Below are positions 1 to 4,959 of a DNA stretch of 7,223 bases, one piece after another (the stretch's first letter is position 1; each line of letters starts with the position of its first letter). The DNA is from Erysipelotrichaceae bacterium (GTDB lineage: Bacteria > Bacillota_I > Bacilli_A > Erysipelotrichales > Coprobacillaceae). The translations under genes and the position numbers were made by a program. A model generated the notes under the pieces. It was not told where the DNA came from. It made no database searches and saw nothing but the letters and a program-made list of their open reading frames with translations. The stretch is from contig JAJQGQ010000060.1 of the NCBI GenBank assembly GCA_021200395.1, forward strand, positions 1-7,223, read 5' to 3'.

Positions 1-2
1 TA

Positions 3-908
3 TTAATATTTTGGATAGTTTTTTTCTTATACAATATTGATACATCAGTTATACTTTATGCGACAATGCTGGTATTAGGTATATTAGTGATATATTTTGT
101 ATGGGATTTTTATCATTATCATCAAAAAGAAAAGCAATTACAATATATCTTAACACTCGATCATGTTAGCGAATTACCAGACACAACATTACCAATAGAA
201 CATCTCTACCAACAAATTATCCTACAAACAAATACTATTAATCAAACACTTATTAGTAATCAAAACAAACACTATCAAGATCAAATTGATTATTATACAC
301 TATGGATTCATCAAATTAAAATGCCTATATCAGCATTAAGATTACTCATTCAAACGAATAATAATTCAGATATGATGCTACAATTATTACGCATCGAACA
401 ATATGTGGATATGGTCTTATATTATTTAAAAAGTGATCACATGGCTTCTGATCTATCCATCAAACACTTAAGCTTATCATCCATTATTAATGATATTATT
501 AAGAAAAATGCAACTTTCTTCATCCAAAAGAAAATCCAATTACAATTAGAACCGATAGATTTAGAAATACTATCAGATGAAAAATGGATTTCATTTGTGA
601 TTGAACAAATATTAAGCAATGCATTAAAGTATACTAAACAAGGTTTTATCCATATTTATGTTAAAGATGAAGTATTATATATTGAAGATAGTGGAATAGG
701 AATCAAAGAAGAGGATTTACCACGTGTATTTGAAAAAGGTTATACAGGTTATAATGGCAGATTAGATAAAAAAGCAAGTGGAATAGGTTTATATTTATGT
801 AAGAAGATTATTGATGCATTGGGATTATCTATTTCTATTGAATCAATGGTTGGGAAAGGTACCACAGTCATGATTGATTTTCATGTGGAAACACTTAAAG
901 TAGAGTAA
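3..908 (+). CDS. BceS-like intramembrane-sensing histidine kinase, 5'-truncated by window edge
   Basis: Sensor kinase of a peptide-antibiotic two-component system; it phosphorylates an OmpR-type regulator that should lie upstream. The frame is open to the left edge, so the Met at 66 is internal: 21 further codons precede it and encode a hydrophobic helix (FWIVFFLY). A short polar turn (NIDTS) and a second helix follow, the two-TM, almost loop-free input of BceS-type kinases. Numbering from the Met at 66: phospho-accepting His82 in WIHQIKMP, N box Asn185 (NALKY), G1 box DSGIG 208-212, F box around Phe222 (VFEKGYTG), G2 box SGIGLYL 238-244 and GKGTT 263-267. All catalytic elements are intact. 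Family knowledge: such kinases do not bind drug themselves but read the activity of a BceAB transporter, which fits the next two genes. The symbol is withheld because ligand and exact orthology cannot be seen. Confidence 0.93.
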   Translation, partial: LIFWIVFFLYNIDTSVILYATMLVLGILVIYFVWDFYHYHQKEKQLQYILTLDHVSELPDTTLPIEHLYQQIILQTNTINQTLISNQNKHYQDQIDYYTLWIHQIKMPISALRLLIQTNNNSDMMLQLLRIEQYVDMVLYYLKSDHMASDLSIKHLSLSSIINDIIKKNATFFIQKKIQLQLEPIDLEILSDEKWISFVIEQILSNALKYTKQGFIHIYVKDEVLYIEDSGIGIKEEDLPRVFEKGYTGYNGRLDKKASGIGLYLCKKIIDALGLSISIESMVGKGTTVMIDFHVETLKVE

Positions 909-918
909 TCTTTCATAT

Positions 919-946
919 TTGTAAGAAATAAAGAGAAATTGTAAGA
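919..946 (+). promoter_or_regulatory. 8-bp direct repeat, candidate response-regulator site for the ABC genes
   Basis: TTGTAAGA occurs at 919-926 and again at 939-946, a period of 20 bp, about two helical turns, so both copies face the same side of the DNA. A -10-like TATCAT lies at 978-983 without a recognisable -35, as is usual for promoters activated by OmpR-family regulators. This would place the start of transcription only about 18 bases before the ATPase start codon. The repeat is seen; its role as the site of the Bce-type regulator is inferred. Confidence 0.35.
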
Positions 947-976
947 TGATTCGATGGCTCATATTTCTCTTTTTTT
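930..976 (+). terminator. Weak long-loop hairpin followed by a T run between kinase and ATPase genes
   Basis: Arms AAAGAGAAAT (930-939) and ATTTCTCTTT (963-972) are perfectly complementary over 10 bp and the right arm runs into a T tract (970-976). The 23-base loop and AT-rich stem make it weak. It may be an attenuator or partial terminator lowering read-through from the regulatory genes into the transporter genes. It overlaps the candidate activator repeat at 919-946. Confidence 0.35.
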
Positions 977-1006
977 GTATCATCAATAGTGTCAGGAGGG
1001 ATTAAT

Positions 1007-1774
1007 ATGACATTATTAGAAGTGAAAAATTTAAAGAAGATTTATGCAACACGTTTTTCTACACAACAGGTAAAAGCCTTATCTCATGTTACATTTTCTA
1101 TTGATGAAGGTGAATATGTAGCGATTATGGGTGAATCTGGTAGTGGAAAAACAACTTTGTTGAATATTTTAGCAGCTTTGGATAAACCAACCAGTGGTGA
1201 AGTGTTATTGGATGGTGAAGATATAACACAGATTGGTGATAAAAAGATATCGCAGTTTAGAAGAGAAAATCTAGGTTTTGTGTTTCAGGATTTCAATTTA
1301 TTAGATACATTTTCTAATAAAGATAATATTCTTTTACCTTTAGTATTATCTAAAGAACCTTACCCTTATATGAATCAAAAAATTAAGGAATTAGCACCAA
1401 AACTAGGCATCGAAAACATTCTAGAACAATATCCTTATGAAGTCTCAGGTGGCCAAAAACAAAGAATTGCGGTCGCTAGAGCACTCATTACGCATCCCAA
1501 GCTATTATTAGCAGATGAACCAACTGGTGCCTTGGATTCGGCATCCTCGACTCAATTACTAGAAATATTTAAACAAATGAATCAAGAAGGTCAAACTATT
1601 CTTATGGTTACTCATAGTGTTCAAGCAGCCAGTTATGCTAAACGTGTCATGTTTATTAAAGATGGTACCATTTTTCATCAGATTTATAAAGGTGATCAAA
1701 GTAGTAGTCAAATGTATCAAAGTATCTCTGATACTCTAACATTACTTGCTAGTGGAAGGGATGATTTAAGATGA
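1007..1774 (+). CDS. BceA-like ABC transporter ATP-binding protein
   Basis: Cytoplasmic ATPase subunit of a peptide-antibiotic resistance/flux-sensing ABC transporter; it powers the permease encoded next. The start is the ATG at 1007, 255 residues: AGGAGG lies at 994-999, 7 bases before it. An in-frame GTG at 989 is rejected because it sits upstream of that ribosome site. Walker A GESGSGKT at residues 42-49, Q-loop Gln94 (VFQDFNLLD), signature VSGGQ 146-150, Walker B LLLADEP with Asp170 and catalytic Glu171, H-loop His203 (MVTHS). Length and motif order match the MacB/LolD/BceA class. The stop overlaps the permease start as ATGA (1771-1774), implying translational coupling. A short Ser/Gln-rich tail ends the protein. 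Lipoprotein-type or cell-division (FtsE-like) roles are made unlikely by the adjoining kinase and BceB-type permease. Confidence 0.95.
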   Translation: MTLLEVKNLKKIYATRFSTQQVKALSHVTFSIDEGEYVAIMGESGSGKTTLLNILAALDKPTSGEVLLDGEDITQIGDKKISQFRRENLGFVFQDFNLLDTFSNKDNILLPLVLSKEPYPYMNQKIKELAPKLGIENILEQYPYEVSGGQKQRIAVARALITHPKLLLADEPTGALDSASSTQLLEIFKQMNQEGQTILMVTHSVQAASYAKRVMFIKDGTIFHQIYKGDQSSSQMYQSISDTLTLLASGRDDLR

Positions 1775-3810
1775 AAACATTATTTTATCCTCGACTTGCT
1801 TTATCTAATATTAAGAAAAATAGTCAAATCTACATACCTTACATTTTAACATCTGCTTTTATGGTGATGATGTATTACTTGATGTATAGCTTATCTAATG
1901 ATGAAGCTATAGAATCTATGAAAGCAGGAGGGACAACAACACAGCTTATATTAGATTATGGGGTTTATGTTGTAGGTATATTTTCGGTTATATTTTTGTT
2001 TTATATGAATAGTTTTATTCTAAAACGTCGAAAAAAAGAATTTGCTTTGTATAATATATTAGGTATGGAAAAGTATCATGTGATGCTTGTGTTATTGTTT
2101 GAATCATTGTTTATAATGATGGTTTCCATTGTTTTAGGGATTATTTATGGACTATTATTTAATCGTTTGATCTTTTTGATATTTATAAAACTAGTTCATT
2201 TTTCTACAGATTTTACGTTAAGTTTTGATGCCTCTAATGTTTTAAATACATGTTTGATATTTATACCATTATTTTTATTGGCTTATTTGTTTAATGCCTT
2301 GCAAATTAGATTATCTCATCCTATAGAACTATTAAGAGGTGGACAAACAGGAGAAAAGGAACCAAAAGTTAAATGGTTGATACTTATTATTGGTATTATT
2401 ACTTTATCAGCTGGTTATATTTTAGCCCAAACAATTGAAGATCCAGGTATAGCAATTGCATTATTTTTTGGCGCTGTTATTCTAGTTATGATAGGAACAT
2501 ATTGTTTGTTTACATCAGGATCAATAGCACTATTGAAACTCTTAAAAAACAATCGTCATTATTACTATCAAACCAAACACTTTGTTTCTGTTTCTCAACT
2601 TTTATATCGTATGAAACAAAATGCTGTAGGACTTGCTTCCATTTGTTTACTATGTACATGTATATTAGTCATATTTTCAAGTACCGTTACACTTTATTTA
2701 GGTATCGAGGAAACAGTAATGGCTTATAGTGATAGTAGTTATAGTGCAAGTTTTCAGGATGTTGGAATAAATGAACGTGAATTTGATGAAAGTGATATGA
2801 ATCAATTGTATAATCAAATTGAACAATTATTAATAGATAATGATATAGATTATGATATGATCAATATTCCTATATATGGCATAGCTACATTAAGTACTTC
2901 TTCCAATAAAGTTGTAGATTATTATAACTCTTTAAATGATTCTACAACTGTGGATACTTATTTTATGACTGTAGATGATTATAATCAAACTTATCACGAA
3001 AGTATAGTATTAGAAGATAACGAAATATTAGTTAGCTCCAATTATTTAGATAACTATGATATTTTAACATTTGGACAAGATGAATTAGAATATGTTGTTC
3101 AATCAACCTTTACTCAAAAACATCTACTACCAATAAAAAATGAAAACTATGGTATAAATGATGATGCATTATGGCTTGTATTTAGTGATGAAAACCAAAT
3201 ACGTCAAGTATCATTGTCAATATATTATAATAATACAATCAAAGAAGAAGCAGCTTATAATTTAGATAGTACAAAATACTTTTTTTTCATTGATTATGAT
3301 AAAAGCAATGATGATATATATCCATTAATAGATAATCTTATAGATGAATATGCAAGCCATTATACACATCTATCATATAATTATGATTCTCAAGGTGCAT
3401 TTAGAAATCTTTTACAAGAGGTTTATGGTTCCGTATTATTTTTAGGTGTATTTTTAGGTATCTTATTCTTATTAGCAGCAATTATCATGATGTACTATAA
3501 ACAATTATCAGAAGGTTACGAAGATAGAGAACGCTATGAAATTATGCAAAATGTTGGTATGAGTCTCCAAGAAGTCAAACAATGTATATCATCACAAGTA
3601 TTGATTTTCTTCTTTTTACCTCTAGTAGTGGCGATGATTCATATGGCTTTTGCTTTTAGAATGATTAAGCTGATGTTTCAATATTTAGTGGTTACAACAA
3701 CATCGACAATGCTTTATTATACCTTGATTGTAGCCATTATTTTAATAGCTATATATGCTATTACTTATAGTATAACAGCAAGAACATATTATAAAATTGT
3801 AAAGCAATAA
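1771..3810 (+). CDS. BceB-like ABC transporter permease with large extracellular domain
   Basis: Membrane subunit that recognises a peptide antibiotic or its lipid-target complex and signals to the partner kinase. 679 residues, slightly longer than Bacillus BceB. Hydrophobic segments suggest 10 TM helices at about 20-41, 62-84, 104-138, 157-178, 202-220, 228-248, 285-309, 553-576, 608-630 and 648-668. An extracellular domain of about 240 residues (310-550) lies between TM7 and TM8, the hallmark of the BceB/FtsX-like family. The family motif KRRKKEFALYNILGMEK follows TM2 (85-101), and a related cytoplasmic motif (ERYEIMQNVGMS) follows TM8. The extracellular part is rich in Asp, Asn, Tyr and Ser and has no cysteine; in this family it determines drug specificity, so the drug cannot be named. 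The start is ATG 1771, overlapping the ATPase stop, with GGAAGGG at 1754-1760 as ribosome site. Confidence 0.94.
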   Translation: MKTLFYPRLALSNIKKNSQIYIPYILTSAFMVMMYYLMYSLSNDEAIESMKAGGTTTQLILDYGVYVVGIFSVIFLFYMNSFILKRRKKEFALYNILGMEKYHVMLVLLFESLFIMMVSIVLGIIYGLLFNRLIFLIFIKLVHFSTDFTLSFDASNVLNTCLIFIPLFLLAYLFNALQIRLSHPIELLRGGQTGEKEPKVKWLILIIGIITLSAGYILAQTIEDPGIAIALFFGAVILVMIGTYCLFTSGSIALLKLLKNNRHYYYQTKHFVSVSQLLYRMKQNAVGLASICLLCTCILVIFSSTVTLYLGIEETVMAYSDSSYSASFQDVGINEREFDESDMNQLYNQIEQLLIDNDIDYDMINIPIYGIATLSTSSNKVVDYYNSLNDSTTVDTYFMTVDDYNQTYHESIVLEDNEILVSSNYLDNYDILTFGQDELEYVVQSTFTQKHLLPIKNENYGINDDALWLVFSDENQIRQVSLSIYYNNTIKEEAAYNLDSTKYFFFIDYDKSNDDIYPLIDNLIDEYASHYTHLSYNYDSQGAFRNLLQEVYGSVLFLGVFLGILFLLAAIIMMYYKQLSEGYEDRERYEIMQNVGMSLQEVKQCISSQVLIFFFLPLVVAMIHMAFAFRMIKLMFQYLVVTTTSTMLYYTLIVAIILIAIYAITYSITARTYYKIVKQ

Positions 3811-3835
3811 ATCGTCATAAATTGACAATCATTAC

Positions 3836-3864
3836 TTGACGTTTACTAAACATTTTGATAAAAT
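3836..3864 (+). promoter_or_regulatory. Near-consensus sigma-A promoter after the permease gene
   Basis: TTGACG (3836-3841), exactly 17 bases, then TAAAAT (3859-3864); each hexamer differs from consensus at one position. Predicted start is near 3871. It lies just downstream of the permease stop with no protein gene in front of it, so it most likely drives the structured RNA that follows. An additional TTGACA at 3822-3827 has no good -10. Confidence 0.55.
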
Positions 3865-3871
3865 TTTACTT

Positions 3872-3898
3872 AATAAAAGACATTTTTTGTCTTTTATT
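3872..3898 (+). other. 11-bp AT-rich stem-loop: RNA 5' hairpin or permease-operon terminator
   Basis: Perfect arms AATAAAAGACA (3872-3882) and TGTCTTTTATT (3888-3898) enclose a T5 loop. No T run follows the stem, which is poor for an intrinsic terminator. It starts within a few bases of the start predicted from the promoter at 3836-3864, so it is better read as a protective 5' hairpin. A role in ending the transporter transcript, 60 bases past its stop codon, remains possible. Confidence 0.5.
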
Positions 3899-4018
3899 GA
3901 TATAACAATTTTGTTGATTTGTTTTGAGATTCTCCTTTTGAAGAGGGCTTGCCTCTATTTTAGACTCCTCTTTAATAGCCTATTTGGCTAAGTAACTTGC
4001 CTCGCATCAAGTTACAGC

Positions 4019-4040
4019 AAAGGCGCATCAAGCGCCTTTT
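4019..4040 (+). terminator. GC-rich terminator-like hairpin closing the small RNA
   Basis: AAAGGCGC (4019-4026) and GCGCCTTT (4032-4039) form an 8-bp stem with an ATCAA loop. The T tract is only TTTT (4037-4040) and is followed by CCCC, so termination may be incomplete. It is the most GC-rich stem in this otherwise AT-rich gap. Confidence 0.5.
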
Positions 4041-4172
4041 CCCCTCATAATGATAGTATATTCTTTTCGATATTTGGACAAAACGGGAATACCATTACTA
4101 CATAGATATAAGTCGTCAAGAAACACACTTGAAAAGGTTATAAAGAATTCTTTATATAAAATGATTAGACAA
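4041..4172. other. Unassigned intergenic stretch
   Basis: About 130 bases between the small-RNA hairpins and the marR-side terminator. I see no ORF with a ribosome site, no repeat array and no strong hairpin. A loose promoter-like pair, TTGAAA (4129-4134) and TATATA (4153-4158), would read straight into the hairpin at 4173-4224 and is not convincing. A long reading frame crossing this stretch on the + strand is antisense to the repressor gene and lacks a Shine-Dalgarno sequence. Confidence 0.5.
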
Positions 4173-4224
4173 AAATGTTATAAAAGAAAACGTAGCATAG
4201 AGGGCTACGTTTTTTATAACATTT
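4173..4224 (-). terminator. Long two-part terminator hairpin overlapping the marR stop codon
   Basis: Inner arms AAAACGTAGC (4187-4196) and GCTACGTTTT (4204-4213) and outer arms AAATGTTATAA (4173-4183) and TTATAACATTT (4214-4224) pair perfectly, giving 21 bp interrupted by a 3-base bulge. Read on the minus strand, the repressor's stop codon (4214-4216) lies in the stem, and T-rich sequence follows each arm. On the + strand the inner stem is followed by a T run (4210-4215), so it can also stop rightward transcripts before they run antisense into the repressor gene. Confidence 0.65.
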
Positions 4225-4639
4225 GGTCTTCAATTTGGGCTATTTTCTTTTGCAAGCGTAAATATTCTTTAGCATCTTCTTCACCCAAAGCTTCAAAAAA
4301 GCGAGTAACATGGCTAAGTATTTTTTTTAATGCTGCTTCTATTTCAGCTTGGCCACTATCAGTAATGTTAATAATTGTTTGTCTGGAATCATTTGGATCA
4401 TTTTGGCGTGTAATAAGCTTTTTAGCCTCTAAATGATTAAGGACAACTGCAACTCTAGCTGTTGTGGCAGCCATAGCTTTACTTAAATCTTTAGGATAAG
4501 CAACACCATTATACTTACGTAAATACATGAGTACGAATAATTCGCCTTTCATCATTTTAGCTGTTTCGCGTTCAATGCGAATTGATTGAGAGGCGCTTCT
4601 TAAATCAATAAATTCTCGTGCGAGTGCTTCATAATCCAT
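4214..4639 (-). CDS. MarR-family transcriptional regulator
   Basis: Dimeric winged-helix DNA-binding protein, 141 residues, a normal MarR length. An N-terminal dimerisation helix (1-28) is followed by the helix-turn-helix, about 47-73 (YPKDLSKAMAATTARVAVVL), and a beta-wing at 78-95 whose NDPNDSRQ matches the usual D-x-R wing region. A C-terminal dimerisation helix spans about 97-140. There is no cysteine anywhere, so a thiol-based oxidant switch of the OhrR/QsrR kind is excluded and a ligand-type effector is likelier. The gene faces the operon of the small membrane protein, reductase and kinase across a shared palindromic operator, and should repress both itself and that operon. Start ATG 4637-4639 has a moderate ribosome site, GGGGAT on the minus strand (4646-4651). 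The ligand is unknown. Confidence 0.93.
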   Translation of the reverse strand: MDYEALAREFIDLRSASQSIRIERETAKMMKGELFVLMYLRKYNGVAYPKDLSKAMAATTARVAVVLNHLEAKKLITRQNDPNDSRQTIINITDSGQAEIEAALKKILSHVTRFFEALGEEDAKEYLRLQKKIAQIEDQML

Positions 4640-4666
4640 ATTTTCATCCCCAATCTATTTTTTATG

Positions 4667-4696
4667 ATTATAAAACAAATTTTTGATATTTGTCAA
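4667..4696 (-). promoter_or_regulatory. Consensus promoter of the marR gene
   Basis: On the minus strand TTGACA (4691-4696), an 18-base spacer and TATAAT (4667-4672); both hexamers are perfect. The predicted start is near 4660, leaving a leader of about 20 bases that holds the GGGGAT ribosome site. Its -35 box is the left arm of the palindrome at 4688-4709, predicting autoregulation. Confidence 0.75.
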
Positions 4697-4709
4697 GTAT
4701 TTGACAAAT
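4688..4709. promoter_or_regulatory. 22-bp palindromic operator, probable MarR binding site
   Basis: Perfect inverted repeat: arm ATTTGTCAA (4688-4696), centre GTAT, arm TTGACAAAT (4701-4709). The size suits a MarR dimer. The left arm holds the -35 box of the repressor gene and the right arm the -35 box of the divergent operon, so one bound dimer would block polymerase in both directions. The palindrome is seen; binding by the adjacent MarR protein is inferred from position and family habit. Confidence 0.75.
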
Positions 4710-4729
4710 CCTGTAAATTATAATATAAT
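4701..4729 (+). promoter_or_regulatory. Perfect sigma-A promoter of the small-protein/reductase operon
   Basis: TTGACA (4701-4706), 17 bases, TATAAT (4724-4729): full consensus at ideal spacing. Predicted start is near 4736, with a leader of about 50 bases before the 35-codon gene. So strong a promoter with an operator over its -35 box is typical of a tightly repressed, inducible operon. Confidence 0.8.
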
Positions 4730-4788
4730 AGCTAACGAAATTAGTAAATATATTAGTTGATTACAAATTGTACGAGGAGGAAAAACAT

Positions 4789-4896
4789 ATGAGAATTATT
4801 ATGGTTATATTTATAGTTATTGTTTTTCTTGTTTTTAATCGTTTGAATTTAAGTTTAACAGAGAAAATCGATAATTATATAAAGAAGATGAAATGA
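4789..4896 (+). CDS. Small single-TM membrane protein, 35 aa, unrecognised
   Basis: 35 codons from ATG 4789 to TGA 4894-4896, preceded by AGGAGG (4775-4780) with an 8-base gap, one of the best ribosome sites in the window. Residues 3-16 are almost purely Ile/Val/Phe/Leu/Met and would form one short membrane helix, opened by Arg2. Residues 17-35 (ending IDNYIKKMK) are polar and could make a basic amphipathic helix. It is the first gene of the MarR-controlled operon, 63 bases before the reductase. I do not recognise a family. By analogy with other small membrane proteins it might tether or modulate a partner, or respond to membrane stress, but nothing in the sequence proves this. A type I toxin is less likely, since I see no antisense RNA promoter here. 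Confidence 0.7.
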   Translation: MRIIMVIFIVIVFLVFNRLNLSLTEKIDNYIKKMK

Positions 4897-4905
4897 TATT
4901 ATTTT

Positions 4906-4927
4906 ATTATTGACGAATAATCAATAA
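4906..4927. promoter_or_regulatory. Inverted repeat over the reductase -35 region
   Basis: TTATTGA (4907-4913) and TCAATAA (4921-4927) are inverted around 7 bases; an alternative nested pair is ATTATT (4906-4911) and AATAAT (4916-4921). It overlaps the possible -35 box at 4910-4915 and could be a second operator, but AT-rich DNA makes short repeats like this common and its sequence differs from the 4688-4709 palindrome. Confidence 0.25.
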
Positions 4928-4938
4928 GCTTATAAAAT
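4910..4938 (+). promoter_or_regulatory. Possible internal promoter for the reductase gene
   Basis: TTGACG (4910-4915), 17 bases, TAAAAT (4933-4938): the same hexamers and spacing as the promoter at 3836-3864. The start would be near 4945, directly before the AAGGAGGG ribosome site (4946-4953), giving a very short leader. It could give basal reductase expression when the upstream promoter is repressed. Confidence 0.4.
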
Positions 4939-4959
4939 ATTTACGAAGGAGGGAAAAGT

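Larger units (their letters stand above)
3871..4040 (+). ncRNA. Candidate small structured RNA, about 170 nt, family not recognised
   Basis: Inferred from a promoter (3836-3864), a chain of hairpins and a terminator-like end, with no convincing ORF. Hairpins in order: 3872-3882/3888-3898 (11 bp, AAUAAAAGACA arm, U5 loop); then a pyrimidine-rich part with two competing pairings, 3942-3946/3952-3956 (AGAGG/CCUCU) or 3938-3946/3967-3975 (9 bp, one G-U); 3976-3980/3986-3990 (UAGCC/GGCUA); 3992-3999/4008-4015 (GUAACUUG/CAAGUUAC); and 4019-4026/4032-4039 (AAAGGCGC/GCGCCUUU) followed by one more U. The last two hairpins share CGCAUCAAG (4003-4011 and 4024-4032). It does not show motifs I know for tmRNA, RNase P, SRP RNA, 6S RNA or T-box. 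The final three stems resemble the nexus plus two 3' stems of a type II tracrRNA in layout only; no cas gene or CRISPR repeat is in the window. A regulatory sRNA is equally possible. Confidence 0.45.

Noticed and set aside
66..68. ATG at 66 as the start of the kinase
   Set aside because: The frame is open for 21 codons back to the left edge and those codons encode the first membrane helix expected of this kinase type, so the ATG is internal.
437..619. 60-codon minus-strand reading frame
   Set aside because: Lies entirely inside the kinase ATPase/dimerisation region, no ribosome site, no recognisable protein.
989..1006. GTG at 989 as the start of the ATPase
   Set aside because: The AGGAGG ribosome site (994-999) lies after it and is ideally placed for ATG 1007; the extra residues would be encoded by the ribosome site itself.
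2502..2729. 75-codon + strand reading frame
   Set aside because: Out-of-frame within the permease gene, without ribosome site; Ser/Tyr/Cys-rich shadow.
3814..3826. GTCA/TGAC inverted pair resembling the MarR operator
   Set aside because: Arms are only 4 bp and the spacing is 5 rather than 6 as in the 4688-4709 palindrome, so a matching dimer site is unlikely.
3921..3973. Possible CRISPR repeat pair (TTTTGAGATTCTCC and TTTTAGACTCCTC, about 36 bases apart)
   Set aside because: Only two imperfect, low-complexity copies with no spacer structure and no cas genes; better explained as part of the small RNA's pyrimidine-rich core.
3899..4040. Riboswitch or T-box leader for a downstream gene
   Set aside because: No T-box consensus or known riboswitch core is visible, and the next gene is on the opposite strand, so there is nothing downstream to control in cis.
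4050..4436. 128-codon + strand reading frame
   Set aside because: No Shine-Dalgarno, runs through the strong terminator hairpin at 4173-4224 and is antisense to the well-supported MarR gene.
4789..4896. Type I toxin-antitoxin small hydrophobic toxin
   Set aside because: No antisense promoter or overlapping RNA gene is seen, and the gene is embedded in a MarR-controlled enzyme operon.
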